DNA of 41,124 nucleotides from Bacteroidota bacterium (GCA_024279715.1 JAJRRH010000154.1:1-41124); one strand, 5' to 3'; counted from the stretch's first letter, positions 1 to 8,736 are shown. The notes: generated by a model not told the origin, from the sequence alone. Numbers and translations are program-made.

Positions 1-1689
1 AATAAACGAGAGATATCCCGAAAAAGTCCCTTCTCCTTGAATGGGCTTAAATCATCAAAACACACAAACTTAGGGCCTTTCTGTGTTTTTGAAAAAACCA
101 TCTACTACACCGTATCCACTAAGAATTTTAAAGGACACAATAATCTAAAGATAATAAAGGCTACTATTGATGATAATGGCAAAATCACAGATGAGCAAGA
201 ACTAGAAGTGTGCAAAAAAAGCTTCTCAGCGGCACATCCTACTATAAGCGAAGATGGAAAAAAACTATTCTTCTCCTCAGACATGCCTGGCGGTTTTGGT
301 GGTATGGATCTATATGTTTCCTATCTTACTGTTAGTGGCTGGGGTGTTCCAATTAACCTTGGCAATTGGGTGAACACCGTAGGCAATGAAGTTTTTCCTC
401 ATTATCACAATAACAAGATATACTTTTCTTCTGATGGGCTTGACAGTTATGGCGGTCTTGACATATATAGTGTAGATGATGATTACACCTTAGAAAATGT
501 AATCAACTTGAAGTATCCAATAAATACACCATTTGATGATTTTGGAATAAGTCTAATAGATGAAAACTCAGGCTACTTCAGTTCAAATAGACCAACGAGC
601 AAAAAGGGAGACAACCTATACTCATTCAAACTAAGAAAGATAGAAACAGAAAGCGCGAAAATAACAGGCATAATGAAACAAGAAGGCATTCCCATTGCCA
701 ATGCGGAAGTTCAACTACTAGATATGGATGGGAATGTCCTGGAAACAACCATGACGGATGCTAACGGTAATTTCGTTTTTAATCGCCAACCCGACCCCGG
801 TCGTTATGGTATTCAGCTAGCCAATACCACAGATAATTCAAAACACATATCGTTAAGTCTAACGGATGAAGTCGGCAATGTCATTAGTGAGTTACAAGTT
901 AATTCTAAGGGAGTTTTCGTCTTCGAGATGTTTGCGCTGGACGAAGTGGATGAACTCAGTCTTTTCACTCTAAATGACACTGATCCGTATATGTTAGATC
1001 TACGTGGTATCGTTTATCGAGACGTACCCGGCGACGTAAAAGCAATCTACAATATTGAGATTCAAGACAAGGATTACTTAGAGTTAGCGTATGTCAAAAC
1101 CGATGAAAATGCTCTATTTATCGCGGAAGACCTACCTTATGATGCCCGCTATATAATACAGGTGGAGACAGGAGAGCAAAACCTAAAAGTAGCAATTGTA
1201 GACCAAGATAATAATATTATCCAAGAACTGTTTACTCCAGGAAACAATCTATTTGCATACCAACACATCGGTGATCCAACAGAGCTTACATCTATTCTGG
1301 ATAATAACCAATCGACGGAGATAGTCATGAAAAACGAGTCTATAAAGATATCAAACATCTACTATGGATACGACTCTGCAAAACTAAACGCTGAAGCAAA
1401 AAAAAGTCTTAGCAAATTAGCGGAAACATTAAAAAACAATAAACGATTAACAATAGAGCTAATATCACACACAGACTCTAGAGGGACATTAAGATCTAAC
1501 GAAGACCTTTCACAGCGAAGAGCCCAATCTGCTAGGAAATACCTTATACGAAAGGGAGTGAAATCAAATCGCATAATCGCTAAAGGTTTCGGATGGAGCG
1601 AGCCTCTCATAGACTGTTTTAATCATGAATGCACCGAGGAGGATCACGCCAAGAATAGGCGTACCGAATTCAGGATCATTTCCAACTAA
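1..1689 (+). CDS. OmpA-family envelope protein with PD40 repeats (5' end outside the window)
   Basis: The reading frame is open to base 1, so the gene starts upstream; the first usable codon here is only a TTG at 37. Numbering from that TTG, three PD40/WD40-like repeats lie at about 61-96, 115-146 and 165-198, each with a 'FSSD/FSSN' strand. A carboxypeptidase-regulatory-like beta domain follows at about 208-250, then further beta-rich sequence. An OmpA C-terminal peptidoglycan-binding domain fills about 435-550, with the diaminopimelate-binding residues D480 (HTDSRG) and R495 (SQRRAQS). Such proteins tether outer-membrane machinery to peptidoglycan. The PD40, regulatory-domain, OmpA order matches the T9SS component PorE, whose TPR part would lie off the left edge, but the many PorP/SprF-linked OmpA proteins look similar. 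Family is sure; the PorE identity is only a possibility. Confidence 0.85.
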   Translation, partial: NKREISRKSPFSLNGLKSSKHTNLGPFCVFEKTIYYTVSTKNFKGHNNLKIIKATIDDNGKITDEQELEVCKKSFSAAHPTISEDGKKLFFSSDMPGGFGGMDLYVSYLTVSGWGVPINLGNWVNTVGNEVFPHYHNNKIYFSSDGLDSYGGLDIYSVDDDYTLENVINLKYPINTPFDDFGISLIDENSGYFSSNRPTSKKGDNLYSFKLRKIETESAKITGIMKQEGIPIANAEVQLLDMDGNVLETTMTDANGNFVFNRQPDPGRYGIQLANTTDNSKHISLSLTDEVGNVISELQVNSKGVFVFEMFALDEVDELSLFTLNDTDPYMLDLRGIVYRDVPGDVKAIYNIEIQDKDYLELAYVKTDENALFIAEDLPYDARYIIQVETGEQNLKVAIVDQDNNIIQELFTPGNNLFAYQHIGDPTELTSILDNNQSTEIVMKNESIKISNIYYGYDSAKLNAEAKKSLSKLAETLKNNKRLTIELISHTDSRGTLRSNEDLSQRRAQSARKYLIRKGVKSNRIIAKGFGWSEPLIDCFNHECTEEDHAKNRRTEFRIISN

Positions 1690-1722
1690 GCGCTTTTGTT
1701 GAAAATCATTTTTTGTAATTAA

Positions 1723-1745
1723 GCTCAAAGGACTTTTCTTTGAGC
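1723..1745. promoter_or_regulatory. perfect 8-bp hairpin in the purD leader
   Basis: GCTCAAAG (1723-1730) and CTTTGAGC (1738-1745) are perfect inverted repeats around a 7-nt loop. The structure ends 11 nt before the purD start codon. It is followed by A-rich sequence on the plus strand, so it does not look like a rho-independent terminator. It may be an operator or a translation-affecting leader hairpin. Confidence 0.4.
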
Positions 1746-1756
1746 AAAAATTATTC

Positions 1757-3040
1757 ATGAACGTTCTAATTATTGGATCTGGCGGAAGAGAACATGCTAT
1801 TGCATGGAAACTATCCCAAAGCAAAAAATTATCACAACTATTTATCACACCAGGGAATCCCGGCACTGAACAATACGGTACAAACGTCAACCTAAATATC
1901 GATGACATTGACAAACTCTGTTCCTTTATAGAAGACCATAAGATAGAAGTCGTTGTCGTTGGGCCAGAAATTCCGTTAGTGGATGGCATTCATGACAAAA
2001 TCATCAATAGTTCTTTGATCAACAAGCCAGTGGTCATTGGTCCGAAATCCAAGGGAGCTGCCTTGGAAGGAAGCAAGAAACATGCAAAAGAATTTATGAT
2101 TAGACATAACATTCCTACCGCTCGCTATCAATCCTTTGACAAGAATAATATTGCTAGAGCCCGAGCTTTTTTAGACGAACTAGAACCTCCCTATGTTCTT
2201 AAGGCGGATGGATTGGCAGCAGGAAAAGGAGTGCTAATCATAGAAGACAAAGAAGAAGCGCTTCAATCATTAAAAAATATGATTGAAGACCAACAATTCG
2301 GTTCTGCTGGCGACCAAGTAGTCATAGAAGAATTTCTAATAGGGATCGAGCTGTCTGTGTTTGTCCTGACGGATGGCAGTGATTATGTCATATTACCTAC
2401 CGCCAAAGATTATAAACGTATCGGAGAAGGAGATACAGGTTTGAACACTGGCGGCATGGGTGCTATTTCACCAGCACCCTCAGCTAGCAGAGAATTCCTC
2501 AATAAGGTAGAAGAAACGATAATAAAACCTACCATACAAGGATTGATTAACGATAATACGGACTACCAAGGCTTCATTTTTATAGGATTAATGGATGTAA
2601 ATGGCGAACCCAAAGTGATAGAATATAATGTTCGCCTCGGCGATCCCGAAACAGAGGCCATCCTTCCGAGGATTGAAAATGATCTGTTGGAATTATTCGA
2701 AGCCGTTCAAAACAAAACATTGGCTAATATTGACATAACTATAAATCCGCTGCCTTCGTGCACCGTAGTAATGGCATCAGGTGGTTATCCAGAGAGTTAT
2801 GTCAAAGGGTATCCTATTCTAGGACTTGACCAAAATGAAGATTCATTAGTATTTCATGCGGGCACAAAGTTTCATGACAAGAGCCTAGTAACCAACGGAG
2901 GACGGGTGCTTGCAATAACTTCTATTGGTGAAAAACTACCAGAAGCAATCGTTAAATGTTATCATACCATTGACAACATCACATTTGAAAAAAAATATTT
3001 TAGAAAAGATATTGGATATGAAATCCAAGAAGAAAATTAA
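1757..3040 (+). CDS. purD: phosphoribosylamine--glycine ligase
   Basis: GAR synthetase, the second step of de novo purine synthesis: phosphoribosylamine, glycine and ATP give glycinamide ribonucleotide. The 427-residue length is normal for PurD. It starts with the N-domain signature MNVLIIGSGGREHAIAWKL. The ATP-grasp part is recognised by KADGLAAGKGV, by the substrate loop around GLNTGGMGAISP, and by EYNVRLGDPETEAILPR, which holds the metal-binding Glu and Asn. ATG at 1757 gives exactly the family N-terminus. The stop codon interlocks with the convergent DUF6341 gene in a 4-bp TTAA. purQ lies 1.3 kb downstream, so two purine genes bracket a membrane gene pair. Confidence 0.97.
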   Translation: MNVLIIGSGGREHAIAWKLSQSKKLSQLFITPGNPGTEQYGTNVNLNIDDIDKLCSFIEDHKIEVVVVGPEIPLVDGIHDKIINSSLINKPVVIGPKSKGAALEGSKKHAKEFMIRHNIPTARYQSFDKNNIARARAFLDELEPPYVLKADGLAAGKGVLIIEDKEEALQSLKNMIEDQQFGSAGDQVVIEEFLIGIELSVFVLTDGSDYVILPTAKDYKRIGEGDTGLNTGGMGAISPAPSASREFLNKVEETIIKPTIQGLINDNTDYQGFIFIGLMDVNGEPKVIEYNVRLGDPETEAILPRIENDLLELFEAVQNKTLANIDITINPLPSCTVVMASGGYPESYVKGYPILGLDQNEDSLVFHAGTKFHDKSLVTNGGRVLAITSIGEKLPEAIVKCYHTIDNITFEKKYFRKDIGYEIQEEN

Positions 3041-3219
3041 ATGATACCCCCTTCTTCTCTAGCTTTTTTGGCGTAATTCTTCATAGTAACCATCCAATAC
3101 CCTAAGGCTGCAAAACCTACCCCAATAAAGATGTAATTTGGAATATTTCCTAGTGGCTCTATCGTATAGATGAAGATTGTTTCAAAGATATCTCCTAAAC
3201 TGTAAATAAAATCTGTCAT
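3037..3219 (-). CDS. DUF6341-like single-span membrane protein
   Basis: A 60-residue protein with one hydrophobic segment (about 28-45, PNYIFIGVGFAALGYWM) followed by a positively charged tail (KNYAKKAREE), so the C-terminus is probably cytoplasmic. It resembles the small Bacteroidota family DUF6341, which commonly sits between purD and a DUF6427 gene, exactly as here. Function is unknown. It faces purD, with the stop codons sharing TTAA at 3037-3040, and is divergent from the DUF6427 gene across 68 bp. A promoter with both boxes lies in that gap. Family assignment rests on size, sequence feel and context. Confidence 0.75.
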   Translation of the reverse strand: MTDFIYSLGDIFETIFIYTIEPLGNIPNYIFIGVGFAALGYWMVTMKNYAKKAREEGGII

Positions 3220-3238
3220 AGTATCGTGATTTTCGATA

Positions 3239-3271
3239 CAAAAGTAAGTATTATTGTCAATAATATTACAA
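3239..3271 (-). promoter_or_regulatory. promoter of the DUF6341 gene
   Basis: On the minus strand a -7 box TACTTTTG (3239-3246) follows a -33 TTG (3269-3271) with 22 bp between, fitting the Bacteroidota consensus. Between the boxes lies an inverted repeat ATTATTG-t-CAATAAT (3250-3264), a possible operator for this divergent region. Confidence 0.55.
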
Positions 3272-3287
3272 CAATTTTTAGGTATTT

Positions 3288-4289
3288 ATGATCCATAAGA
3301 TAGTAACATCAAACAAAATAGGGACTACGTTCCTTTTTCCATTAGTTTTATTGATTATTTTCATTCCGTTTTTTATAATAAACGTTGTCTCTAGCAACAA
3401 CTTATCTGTCTTTCAATCCTTCTTTATCAATGGAGAATCGAATTATCCTATCCTAATGAAGATATTGTTACTCGTAGTAATAATGATTTCGGCTTTTATA
3501 CTTCAAAAATCAATCCTCGGGCTAGAATTACAAAGAGACAGGGGCAATCATTCATTATATTGGTATGGTTTTTTCAATTGCTTGTTTCTCACTTCCGAAT
3601 TAGACCTCAGTATACCCATCTCTAATCTTTTACTTATTGCGGCATTGCTTCGAGTATTTTCGGTGTATCGAAATCAAAATGCTAATAAAGAGGCATTTGA
3701 CAGTGGACTATTGTTAGGAATGGCATCGCTATTCAATCCCTTTTACTCAATACTTATATTATTTATTCTGATCGCCCTTACAACCTTAAAGACACTCAAT
3801 TTCAGAGAAATAACACTATCATTTGTTGGTTTATTCACCCCCATCTTCTTCACCTATTTTAGCGCATATTTTTTTGACCTTGACATACAGGCTTATTACA
3901 CCCAGCTCAGTTGGAATCCAAAAGACATGCTATCCCTAATAAACAACAAGGTGGACAAGGCAACCTCCTTAGAGATATTTGGCAGCATAATGACATTATT
4001 GGTCATCGTCTATGGTGTTTTCAAATTGATTCAAATAGCAAATAGCGAAAACACAAGGAGAAGTAAGATTTTCCAGCTGCTGTTTATCCTTACTTTGTTC
4101 ATGGTGACCATACAGTTACTGAGCAGGCTCAATGGAATGAATTCTGCCTCGATAATCATATTATCCGTACCTATAAGTGCTATGATGATTCATTTCTTTT
4201 CAGGCAACAGACTTAAATGGATTCCATTAAGCCTCTTTTATCTTTGGTTTGTAACAGCACTAATAAACATATCGATACTTGCGTTCTAA
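3288..4289 (+). CDS. DUF6427 polytopic membrane protein
   Basis: A 333-residue, very hydrophobic protein with about eight to ten predicted membrane spans and short polar loops. It matches the Bacteroidota family DUF6427 in overall pattern: a short N-terminus, a span near 15-35, the central 'LLLIAALLRVF' helix followed by a short charged loop, and the 'FDSGLLLGMASLFNPFYSILILF' type segment. No catalytic motif is visible, and the role is unknown. It is divergent from its usual partner DUF6341 and lies upstream of purQ with a 91-bp gap that contains a separate -7 box, so it may be its own transcription unit. The start ATG at 3288 leads directly into the first span. Confidence 0.8.
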   Translation: MIHKIVTSNKIGTTFLFPLVLLIIFIPFFIINVVSSNNLSVFQSFFINGESNYPILMKILLLVVIMISAFILQKSILGLELQRDRGNHSLYWYGFFNCLFLTSELDLSIPISNLLLIAALLRVFSVYRNQNANKEAFDSGLLLGMASLFNPFYSILILFILIALTTLKTLNFREITLSFVGLFTPIFFTYFSAYFFDLDIQAYYTQLSWNPKDMLSLINNKVDKATSLEIFGSIMTLLVIVYGVFKLIQIANSENTRRSKIFQLLFILTLFMVTIQLLSRLNGMNSASIIILSVPISAMMIHFFSGNRLKWIPLSLFYLWFVTALINISILAF

Positions 4290-4351
4290 GATTGTTTAAA
4301 ATATGTGCTGAATCTTTGAAAACTCTACCATTATAAATATCAATGAAGTCG

Positions 4352-4359
4352 TACCTTTG
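4352..4359 (+). promoter_or_regulatory. -7 promoter box for purQ
   Basis: TACCTTTG matches TAnnTTTG and lies 21 bp before the purQ ATG. No TTG is seen at the expected -33 distance. Confidence 0.5.
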
Positions 4360-4380
4360 TAAAAACAAATATTAAACAAA

Positions 4381-5073
4381 ATGAAATTTGGTGTTGTTAC
4401 TTTCCTTGGGTCAAACTGCGACGAAGACATTAACCATGCACTATCTCAACATTTGGGTGCTGAAGTTGTGAGTTTATGGCATAAAGACACAGATCTTCAA
4501 GACTGTGATTTCATTATACTTCCAGGTGGATTTTCATACGGAGACTACTTACGATCTGGCGCTATCGCAAGATTTTCTCCCATCATGAATGAAGTTGTAA
4601 ATCATGCCAACAAAGGCGGTTATGTATTTGGAGTATGTAATGGCTTTCAGATATTATGTGAAGCCAAACTTCTACCGGGCACGTTATTGCACAACGTGGA
4701 TCATAAATTCATTTGCAAAAACACATACATCGTACCCCAATCAAACTCTGCTATGATTTGTGATGGATTAGATCATAACACAGCACTTAAAATTCCAATT
4801 GCCCATGGCGAAGGAAGATATTATGACAGCGCTGAGAATATAAAACGACTTAACGAAAACGATCAAGTTACTTTTAGATATTGTAATGAAAATGGTATCG
4901 TTACTGCAGACGCTAACCCTAATGGGTCTTTAGAAAACATTGCTGGAATATGCAACAGTACTAAGAATGTATTTGGAATGATGCCTCACCCTGAAAGAGC
5001 GGTAGATCCAATATTGGGTAATGAGGATGGGCGAAAAATTCTTGCCAACATGATATCAAATGTGATCGCCTAG
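4381..5073 (+). CDS. purQ: phosphoribosylformylglycinamidine synthase subunit PurQ
   Basis: Glutaminase subunit of FGAM synthase; it supplies ammonia to PurL in the fourth step of purine synthesis. The class I glutamine amidotransferase triad is visible: nucleophile C86 in FGVCNGFQ, H203 and E205 in MMPHPER. The oxyanion region is LPGGFSYGDYLRSGAIAR. At 230 residues it is the stand-alone small PurQ, which implies a separate PurL elsewhere rather than the fused protein of Bacteroides; no PurS or PurL is in the window. The uridine kinase gene begins 3 bp after its stop, so the two are co-transcribed. Confidence 0.97.
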   Translation: MKFGVVTFLGSNCDEDINHALSQHLGAEVVSLWHKDTDLQDCDFIILPGGFSYGDYLRSGAIARFSPIMNEVVNHANKGGYVFGVCNGFQILCEAKLLPGTLLHNVDHKFICKNTYIVPQSNSAMICDGLDHNTALKIPIAHGEGRYYDSAENIKRLNENDQVTFRYCNENGIVTADANPNGSLENIAGICNSTKNVFGMMPHPERAVDPILGNEDGRKILANMISNVIA

Positions 5074-5076
5074 ATC

Positions 5077-5700
5077 ATGGTTAAACCAAAAATCATAGTT
5101 GGAATATCAGGTGGTAGTGGCTCAGGAAAGACTAGCTTGCTAAATAGCCTCCTTGATGTATACTCCAAAGATGAAATATGTATCGTATCACAAGATAATT
5201 ACTATCGACCTCTTAAAGAACAATTTGTAGATGAGAACGGCGAAGTTAATTTTGATTTACCAGAGTCCATTGATATAGAAAAATTCGTAGAAGATCTCAA
5301 CCTTCTCTCCTCTGGGAAACAAATTGAAAAAACGGAATACACATTCAATAATAACGCCAAAGAAGCTCAGACAATTGTCGTCAACCCAGCTAAAATTCTA
5401 GTCATCGAAGGACTTTTTATTTTTCATTTCAAAATGATAATGGAAAAAATTAATCTAGCTGTTTTTGTGCATACAGATCGAAATCTTCGACTTGAAAGAC
5501 GCATAAAAAGAGATGGTAAAGAAAGGGGATACCCTGAAGCCACTGTAATATATCAGTGGGAAAACCACGTAGAACCTGCCTTTAAAAGTTACCTAGAACC
5601 GTATAAAAAAGACTGTCATTTAACGATCAACAATAATGAATCCTATCAATTAGGACTTATGGAATTAAAGCGAATACTTGATAATAAGCTAAGAAAATAG
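5077..5700 (+). CDS. udk: uridine kinase
   Basis: Phosphorylates uridine or cytidine to UMP or CMP in pyrimidine salvage. A 207-residue P-loop protein of the PRK/uridine kinase family: Walker A GISGGSGSGKTS at about 9-20, the DNYYRPL substrate motif, an EGLFIFH strand (Walker B region), and the lid with arginines in RRIKRDGKERGYP. Length fits Udk. It starts 3 bp after purQ, so nucleotide synthesis and salvage genes share a transcript, which ends at a strong hairpin just downstream. Phosphoribulokinase is excluded by size and lineage. Confidence 0.92.
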   Translation: MVKPKIIVGISGGSGSGKTSLLNSLLDVYSKDEICIVSQDNYYRPLKEQFVDENGEVNFDLPESIDIEKFVEDLNLLSSGKQIEKTEYTFNNNAKEAQTIVVNPAKILVIEGLFIFHFKMIMEKINLAVFVHTDRNLRLERRIKRDGKERGYPEATVIYQWENHVEPAFKSYLEPYKKDCHLTINNNESYQLGLMELKRILDNKLRK

Positions 5701-5708
5701 AGGGTATT

Positions 5709-5739
5709 AAAAAGCCCAATGTTGAACACTGGGCTTTTT
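5709..5739. terminator. rho-independent terminator after udk (bidirectional)
   Basis: AAAAAGCCCA (5709-5718) and TGGGCTTTTT (5730-5739) are perfect inverted repeats, extended inward by TGT/ACA after one mismatch. A and T tracts on both sides allow termination from udk and from the convergent PspC gene. Confidence 0.9.
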
Positions 5740-5872
5740 AGAGAATGATATTCGATTGTTAATGATAATCTTCCGATCACCTAAGTGACCAATTCTTTTT
5801 TGGCAAATATACAATGTTAAACTCCACTTGTCAATGACAATTGCATGTTTGTCGATAAATATCTAGCGTTCA

Positions 5873-7504
5873 TCACATTTCGTTATGCAAACTATCCGTT
5901 GATTCACCAATTTCCTCTAATTCTTGACGATTTAGCCAATCTTTAGCATCCATCAATCCGTCTTTATCCATCACCCAGTAATGATTCTTTAAGTATTTTC
6001 TAGACCTTCGGGACACACCTTCAATCTTATCGATGATCAAATATATCTTATCCTCAAGATAAATACATTTCCCTTCAGGTACGGAGAGTTCGAATTTCAC
6101 TTGTTGCCCTCGTAGCTTATCATCCAATGGAAAAGAATATGTCGGATCAATTGACAATACGCCATCACTAATATCATAATCAAGCTCAATATTGTTAATT
6201 CTATCCTCCACATCACCATAATCGGATCCCCTTGCAGATTTTAGAACTCTCAATGATGCAGACTCACCGTCCTCACCCAGAACGATATCTAGACTTACAT
6301 TGCCCATTCGAACATTTCCATCATTAATATTTAAGCTGTTAATCTTCCAATCGTTAACCTTCCAATTATCTCCAGCCATTGGCGTTGATGATAATTTAAG
6401 ATTTAAAGTGTCAGAATTCATATGAATGTTGATATCACTACTTATGTCATCCTCATATTTGTATTCTCTCCCCAAATTAATGGAAGCAAATATGGTGACG
6501 AAAACTCCAACAATCCATGCCGTGACTAATGATGCACCTACCCCTCGATATGGCCATTCAAAACGGAACAACATTTTTAATCCTACTAGAAATATAGACA
6601 AAAGAGGAATACCTATAAGAAGGCATATTCCTAAAATAAACATTCCGCTATGAAGTGAAGAATCGAATATACCCATCATTAGTTCGTCAAGAGAAATTGG
6701 TGACATCGAGGTATTAATTTTGGCAAACGGCAGATTAAAGACCAGTCCGATTAAACCTAATAACAATCCTAGTCCCAAGAAAATAAACAATCCGCCTATT
6801 AAATACCCAACAAACTTAAAACCTAATCGTAGGAAGTCAGAAATGAAATCTATGACTTTAGAAACACCATTTTTTACCCCTCCTGTTCTCTTCCCAATAT
6901 TCTCAGCTTCAAATTTCACCTTTTCTATTCCTTCGTTGACTTTTTTTTTTATAGAGTCAATATCCACTGAATCGCCATGCATCCTTATCTTATCCGAAGT
7001 CGTTTTGGCTTCAGGAATAATAATAGCCATAATTATATAAGGTAGTATTCCTATTCCAAAGAAAAATACTGAGATAACTAATATCAATCTAATCCATACA
7101 GAATCGACCTGGAAGTAAGCCCCTAATCCAGCACACACCCCGCTCACAATTCCATTCTCTTTGTCTCTAAATAGCTTCTTGCCGGTAGCATTATACGACT
7201 GAGAGTTTGAACCACTACTTTGACTAGCTGTTTCTTCCTCTTCGTCGATATAAACTTCGGGTTCTCCCATTATTTCTATGACTTCCAAGACGTCTTTTTC
7301 TGTCACTACTTGTTTAGATGTATTTATTCTCTCTTCAAATAACTCTGCTATTCGCAGTTCAATGTCATCCAAAATTTCATCCCGACTTTCGTTGTTACTA
7401 AAATACCCTTTAATGGTGGACAAATACTTTCTAAGTCTGTCATAAGCGTCTTCTTCAATATTAAAAATGATCCCGCTTATATTTACTGATATAGTTTTTT
7501 TCAT
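5873..7504 (-). CDS. PspC-domain membrane protein
   Basis: A 543-residue protein. Residues 1-90 form a charged cytoplasmic region (MKKTISVNISGIIFNIEEDAY onward) typical of Bacteroidota PspC proteins. A PspC domain at about 108-166 shows 'GVCAGLGAYFQVD..WIRLI' and a hydrophobic hairpin ending in IIIPE. About four more membrane spans follow (about 230-345). A C-terminal beta-rich domain of about 150 residues precedes a short acidic tail. PspC proteins relate to the phage-shock envelope-stress response; the effector role in Bacteroidota is not established. It lies 21 bp downstream of a padR gene in the same direction, so PadR probably controls it. ATG at 7504 gives the family N-terminus. Confidence 0.88.
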   Translation of the reverse strand: MKKTISVNISGIIFNIEEDAYDRLRKYLSTIKGYFSNNESRDEILDDIELRIAELFEERINTSKQVVTEKDVLEVIEIMGEPEVYIDEEEETASQSSGSNSQSYNATGKKLFRDKENGIVSGVCAGLGAYFQVDSVWIRLILVISVFFFGIGILPYIIMAIIIPEAKTTSDKIRMHGDSVDIDSIKKKVNEGIEKVKFEAENIGKRTGGVKNGVSKVIDFISDFLRLGFKFVGYLIGGLFIFLGLGLLLGLIGLVFNLPFAKINTSMSPISLDELMMGIFDSSLHSGMFILGICLLIGIPLLSIFLVGLKMLFRFEWPYRGVGASLVTAWIVGVFVTIFASINLGREYKYEDDISSDINIHMNSDTLNLKLSSTPMAGDNWKVNDWKINSLNINDGNVRMGNVSLDIVLGEDGESASLRVLKSARGSDYGDVEDRINNIELDYDISDGVLSIDPTYSFPLDDKLRGQQVKFELSVPEGKCIYLEDKIYLIIDKIEGVSRRSRKYLKNHYWVMDKDGLMDAKDWLNRQELEEIGESTDSLHNEM

Positions 7505-7525
7505 GATGTATTGTTTATCTTGTGG

Positions 7526-7873
7526 TTAGTCGATTGTTTTTTTACTTGCTTGATTTACGGATTTCACTAATTCTTGCCATGTGCTATCCAGTTCTATCAA
7601 TGTTCGCTCTCCGAGTTCGGTCAGTCGGTAGTATTTCCTAGGAGGACCTGAAGTAGACTCCTCCCACTGGTATGCTAGCAGTCCGCCATTCTTCAGCCTG
7701 GTAAGCAATGGATACAACGTACCCTCAACTACTATCAGCTTAGCATCTTTCATCTCATGAATTATATCCGAAGGATATGCTTCCTTTTTTCTCTTTAATG
7801 TCCCAAGGATGCAATACTCTAGTATTCCTTTTCTCATTTGAGACTTTGTATTATCTATTTTAAACTCTGCCAT
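7526..7873 (-). CDS. PadR-family transcriptional regulator
   Basis: A 115-residue winged-helix repressor. The PadR core is clear: 'LEYCILGTLKRKKEAYPSDIIHEM', then 'VVEGTLYPLLTRLKNGGLL' with the recognition helix, and the wing 'GPPRKYYRLTELGERTL'. The short C-terminal helix mediates dimerisation. It is the first gene of a two-gene operon with the PspC protein, a pairing known across Bacteroidota, and probably represses its own promoter. The upstream region holds a -7 box and four GTACT motifs that could be its operators. The inducing signal is unknown. Confidence 0.93.
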   Translation of the reverse strand: MAEFKIDNTKSQMRKGILEYCILGTLKRKKEAYPSDIIHEMKDAKLIVVEGTLYPLLTRLKNGGLLAYQWEESTSGPPRKYYRLTELGERTLIELDSTWQELVKSVNQASKKTID

Positions 7874-7881
7874 TCTTTACA

Positions 7882-7974
7882 GTACTTGTTGATGCAAATA
7901 TATATGTTTTATCTAGTACTATGCTATGCATTGTACTATAATTATTTGCACCACCACCTTATCTAACTGTACTA
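7882..7974. promoter_or_regulatory. padR promoter with cluster of GTACT motifs
   Basis: A minus-strand -7 box TATATTTG (7895-7902) lies 21 bp before the padR start. Around it are four copies of GTACT: AGTACT (7881-7886), the palindrome TAGTACTA (7914-7921), GTACTA (7933-7938) and GTACTA (7969-7974). The spacings are 34, 17 and 36 bp. This arrangement suggests an operator array for PadR. Confidence 0.45.
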
Positions 7975-8135
7975 AAGCGTTTTAATGAATATTATTAATT
8001 ACTTAAAATAATTTTTACGTAACAAAACAGTGTTTCGAGGGTAATTTCAGAGTGCTTTTATCGCTTAAAAAACACGTTGGACGTCATTTTTTAGTCTGAT
8101 TCTGAAAAAACAAGAAGAATGATTGATAATATGAA

Positions 8136-8726
8136 TTAGAATCTATTGCTGAAATTTAGCAATTCTATTTTTCTATTTTTCCACTTCCGATTCATCAATT
8201 CGAGCAATACGAAATCGATCATAGCATGTGCTATTGCGGCGGACCATATACCGTATTCATCGGTCATGAAGCCAAGAAAGGCAATCAAAAGAGTCATACT
8301 CAGACCATAAATACTGATCCGCCAGTCACGAGGGTCGATATATCCATGAATAATCACAAAGAAAAAAGCAGTAGTCCATATTCCTAGAAAGGGTTGTATT
8401 GCTCCTCGAAATAATAATTCCTCTCCTATTCCTGCACACAGAGAAATAATAATGATATCCAAATGACTTAGATTCAATTGACCAATTAGACCAAGGTACT
8501 TGCTAGATTTTGGACTCACCCATTTAGATTCAGAAATATACCATGCTAGCAATCCGGCTATGATTCCTACCATCAATCCTATTACCAATTGCTCCCATAT
8601 CGGGATATAACTCCTAAAAACGATTTGAAAATTATGGTCATTGAAAAAATACAACGCGACTATCCCTACCAAAGGAAAAACAATAAGCGTGATTAACGCC
8701 ATCAACAACAACTTAGACTTACTCAA
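8136..8726 (-). CDS. CPBP-family intramembrane metalloprotease
   Basis: A 196-residue membrane protein with about six spans and the CPBP (CaaX protease/bacteriocin-processing, Abi) motifs: E102-E103-xxx-R107 in GEELLFRG, H127 in FVIIHGY, and H167 with D171 in AHAMID. These form the intramembrane active site. The substrate is unknown; family members process prenylated proteins or peptides or give self-immunity. The start shown is TTG, which adds a positively charged MSKSK before the first span; an ATG at 8702 is an alternative. It lies 10 bp behind the SDR gene and is probably co-transcribed with it. Confidence 0.88.
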   Translation of the reverse strand: MSKSKLLLMALITLIVFPLVGIVALYFFNDHNFQIVFRSYIPIWEQLVIGLMVGIIAGLLAWYISESKWVSPKSSKYLGLIGQLNLSHLDIIIISLCAGIGEELLFRGAIQPFLGIWTTAFFFVIIHGYIDPRDWRISIYGLSMTLLIAFLGFMTDEYGIWSAAIAHAMIDFVLLELMNRKWKNRKIELLNFSNRF

Positions 8727-8736
8727 TATATGTAGG

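Noticed and set aside
1564-1989. 141-codon open frame antisense to the OmpA gene end and purD start
   Set aside because: It lies across two real genes and their gap and has no recognisable features.
5802-5809. TATATTTG-like -7 box on the minus strand downstream of the PspC gene
   Set aside because: No gene follows in that direction before udk, so it is probably chance in AT-rich DNA.
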